Source of the DNA: Cristatella mucedo | Lineage: Eukaryota > Bryozoa > Phylactolaemata > Cristatellidae | Reading direction: 5' to 3' | Assembly (NCBI GenBank): GCA_009760855.2 | Contig: WPIO01000042.1 | Span: 704,501 to 768,500, forward strand | DNA length: 64,000 nucleotides | Shown: piece by piece, positions 62,860 through 64,000 of the stretch | Position numbering within the stretch: position 1 is the stretch's first letter | Layout: every line of letters begins with the position of its first letter | The notes under the pieces: generated by a model | What the model was told of the DNA's origin: nothing | Databases searched by the model: none | The model's input: only the letters and a program-made list of their open reading frames with translations | Made by a program: the position numbers and the translations under genes

Positions 62860-64000
62860 TCTGCTGAAATATGGAGTACCTCAGGGCTCAGTGCTAGGTC
62901 CGGTTCTTTTCACGGTTTATACTCTGCCTCTTGCTGATGTGATTGCCAAGCACAATCTAGGCTTTCATTTCTATGCGGATGACACTCAGTTGTACCTTTG
63001 CTTTGATCCCTCCCAGCCTTCGAGCACATCAAATTCTCTAAACTCACAAGCTGCATGCATTGATGACATCCGCACATGGATGGCAGCAAATTTTCTAAAA
63101 CTTAACGATTATAAAACTAACTTACTAGTTATGGGCAAACCCAGTGTGATCCAGAGATTGGAAAGGCTGACTCTCAAAATTGGCTCTGCCAGCATATCTC
63201 CTGTTGAATCAGCTCGAAATCTAGGTGTCATATTCCAAAGCGACCTCTCGTTAGACGACCATATCAGCTCCACAGTCAAATCCGCCTATTTTCAGCTTCA
63301 TAACATTGCTAAAATTCGGGCTTGTTTAGATAAAGATACCACATCTAAGTTGGTCCATGCATTCGTGACATCCCGTCTCGACTTCTGCAACTCGCTGCTT
63401 ACTGGCCTAACAGCACGTGCGATCAGGCGATTGCAGCTGGTGCAAAACTGTGCAGCTACGCTTTTCTGTCGTGAGCGTCGCAGTTGCCACATTACTCCAC
63501 TTCTCGCCGACCTGCACTGGCTACCAGTCAAGCAACGGATTGACTTTAAGGTTTTGTCGCTCACTTTTTGGTCCCTTCATTCTATGGCTCTAGCCTATCT
63601 TTCACATATACTACCCCATCAGGCCAAGCATCGTACCACCCGCTTTTCGGAATCCAACTGTCCAGAAATACTTCATACAAACCTTAAATCCTTTGGAGAC
63701 CGTGCATTTAGTTCATATGCTCCCAAAGCCTGGAACTCCCTCCTGACCTGCGTCAGAACATCCCCTGACCTGACCACATTTAAAAGGAACCTAAAAACAC
63801 ACCTATTTAGGACAGCATTTAGTGGGTCCCTGTGATTCGTCCTTCATGTGCTTATGCGTGCTGACACTGTGCATGCTGCCACTAACCACATTTGCATGCT
63901 GACCCTGTGCATGTCACCCCTAACCAAATTATTCATTTCGTCTGTTTTTCAAGTATGATTTTACTTACCATTCAATTGCATTTCACTTTACAGCAAATGT
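62860..64000 (+). mobile_element. LINE-A copy with uninterrupted ORF, 3' end beyond window
   Basis: LINE-A homology begins abruptly at about 62860 (KYGVPQGSVLGPVLF) and an open frame runs without a stop to TGA at 63833. It contains FHFYADDTQLYLCF with the catalytic YADD motif intact, then LSLDDHISSTVK, RLDFCNSLLTG, LQLVQN, DLHWLPVKQRIDFK and SSYAPKAWNS, the usual C-terminus of CR1/L2-type proteins. The 3' UTR continues to the end of the window without reaching its tail. The RT N-terminal part and endonuclease are missing, so it cannot be autonomous. The clean frame suggests a younger insertion than the other copies. Confidence 0.9.

Overview
This window looks like nuclear DNA of an invertebrate animal. 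The evidence is a spliced Wnt gene with GT-AG introns, 5'-truncated non-LTR retrotransposons, tRNA-derived SINEs, very long microsatellites, and GC-rich islets in an otherwise AT-rich background. I cannot name the phylum from this sequence; a lophotrochozoan or similar marine invertebrate is only a guess. Nothing here looks prokaryotic, and there is no rRNA gene, CRISPR array or operon.

The central gene is a complete, four-coding-exon Wnt ligand on the + strand (22009-42105). It is most like the Wnt4 subfamily. Coding exons are 22009-22124, 36900-37147, 39703-39965 and 41476-42105, with intron phases 2, 1 and 0 and a predicted protein of 418 residues. Intron 1 is about 14.8 kb and contains a 1.7-kb CT-rich array, a 57-bp tandem repeat and retrotransposon debris. 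The last exon carries an 18-glycine tract in the linker between the two Wnt lobes. About 1.1 kb downstream, on the opposite strand and convergent with Wnt, is a small ORF (43199-43591). It encodes a Dpy-30/RIIa-like docking domain resembling the N-terminus of adenylate kinase 5. A long CA microsatellite lies just upstream of its start.

Layout: 0-3.3 kb is two minus-strand copies of a CR1/L2-like LINE (called LINE-A here), each interrupted by a tRNA-derived SINE (SINE-2), plus a second SINE type (SINE-1). 4.2-20 kb is mostly non-coding, with microsatellites, LINE/SINE fragments and GC-rich islets at 6.4, 10.7-12.5 and 13.4-14.9 kb. 20.2-22 kb is the GC-rich 5' flank of Wnt. 22-42 kb is the Wnt gene. 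42-44.4 kb holds the Wnt 3' flank and the small docking-domain gene. 44.4-64 kb is gene-poor, with LINE-A copies at 53.0-54.85 and 62.86-64.0 kb, the latter with an uninterrupted ORF running to its stop and a 3' UTR cut by the window edge.

The retrotransposons form a readable system. LINE-A ends in a short conserved 3' hallmark followed by ATT-type repeats. SINE-1 has a tRNA-like head and a tail that resembles the LINE-A 3' end, as expected if it is mobilised by LINE-A. SINE-2 has a different tail and has inserted at least twice into LINE-A copies. A second LINE family (LINE-B) is present as decayed C-terminal fragments. I found no exotic new system. The most noteworthy items are the LINE/SINE partnership, the expanded Wnt protein and the higher-order CT array.
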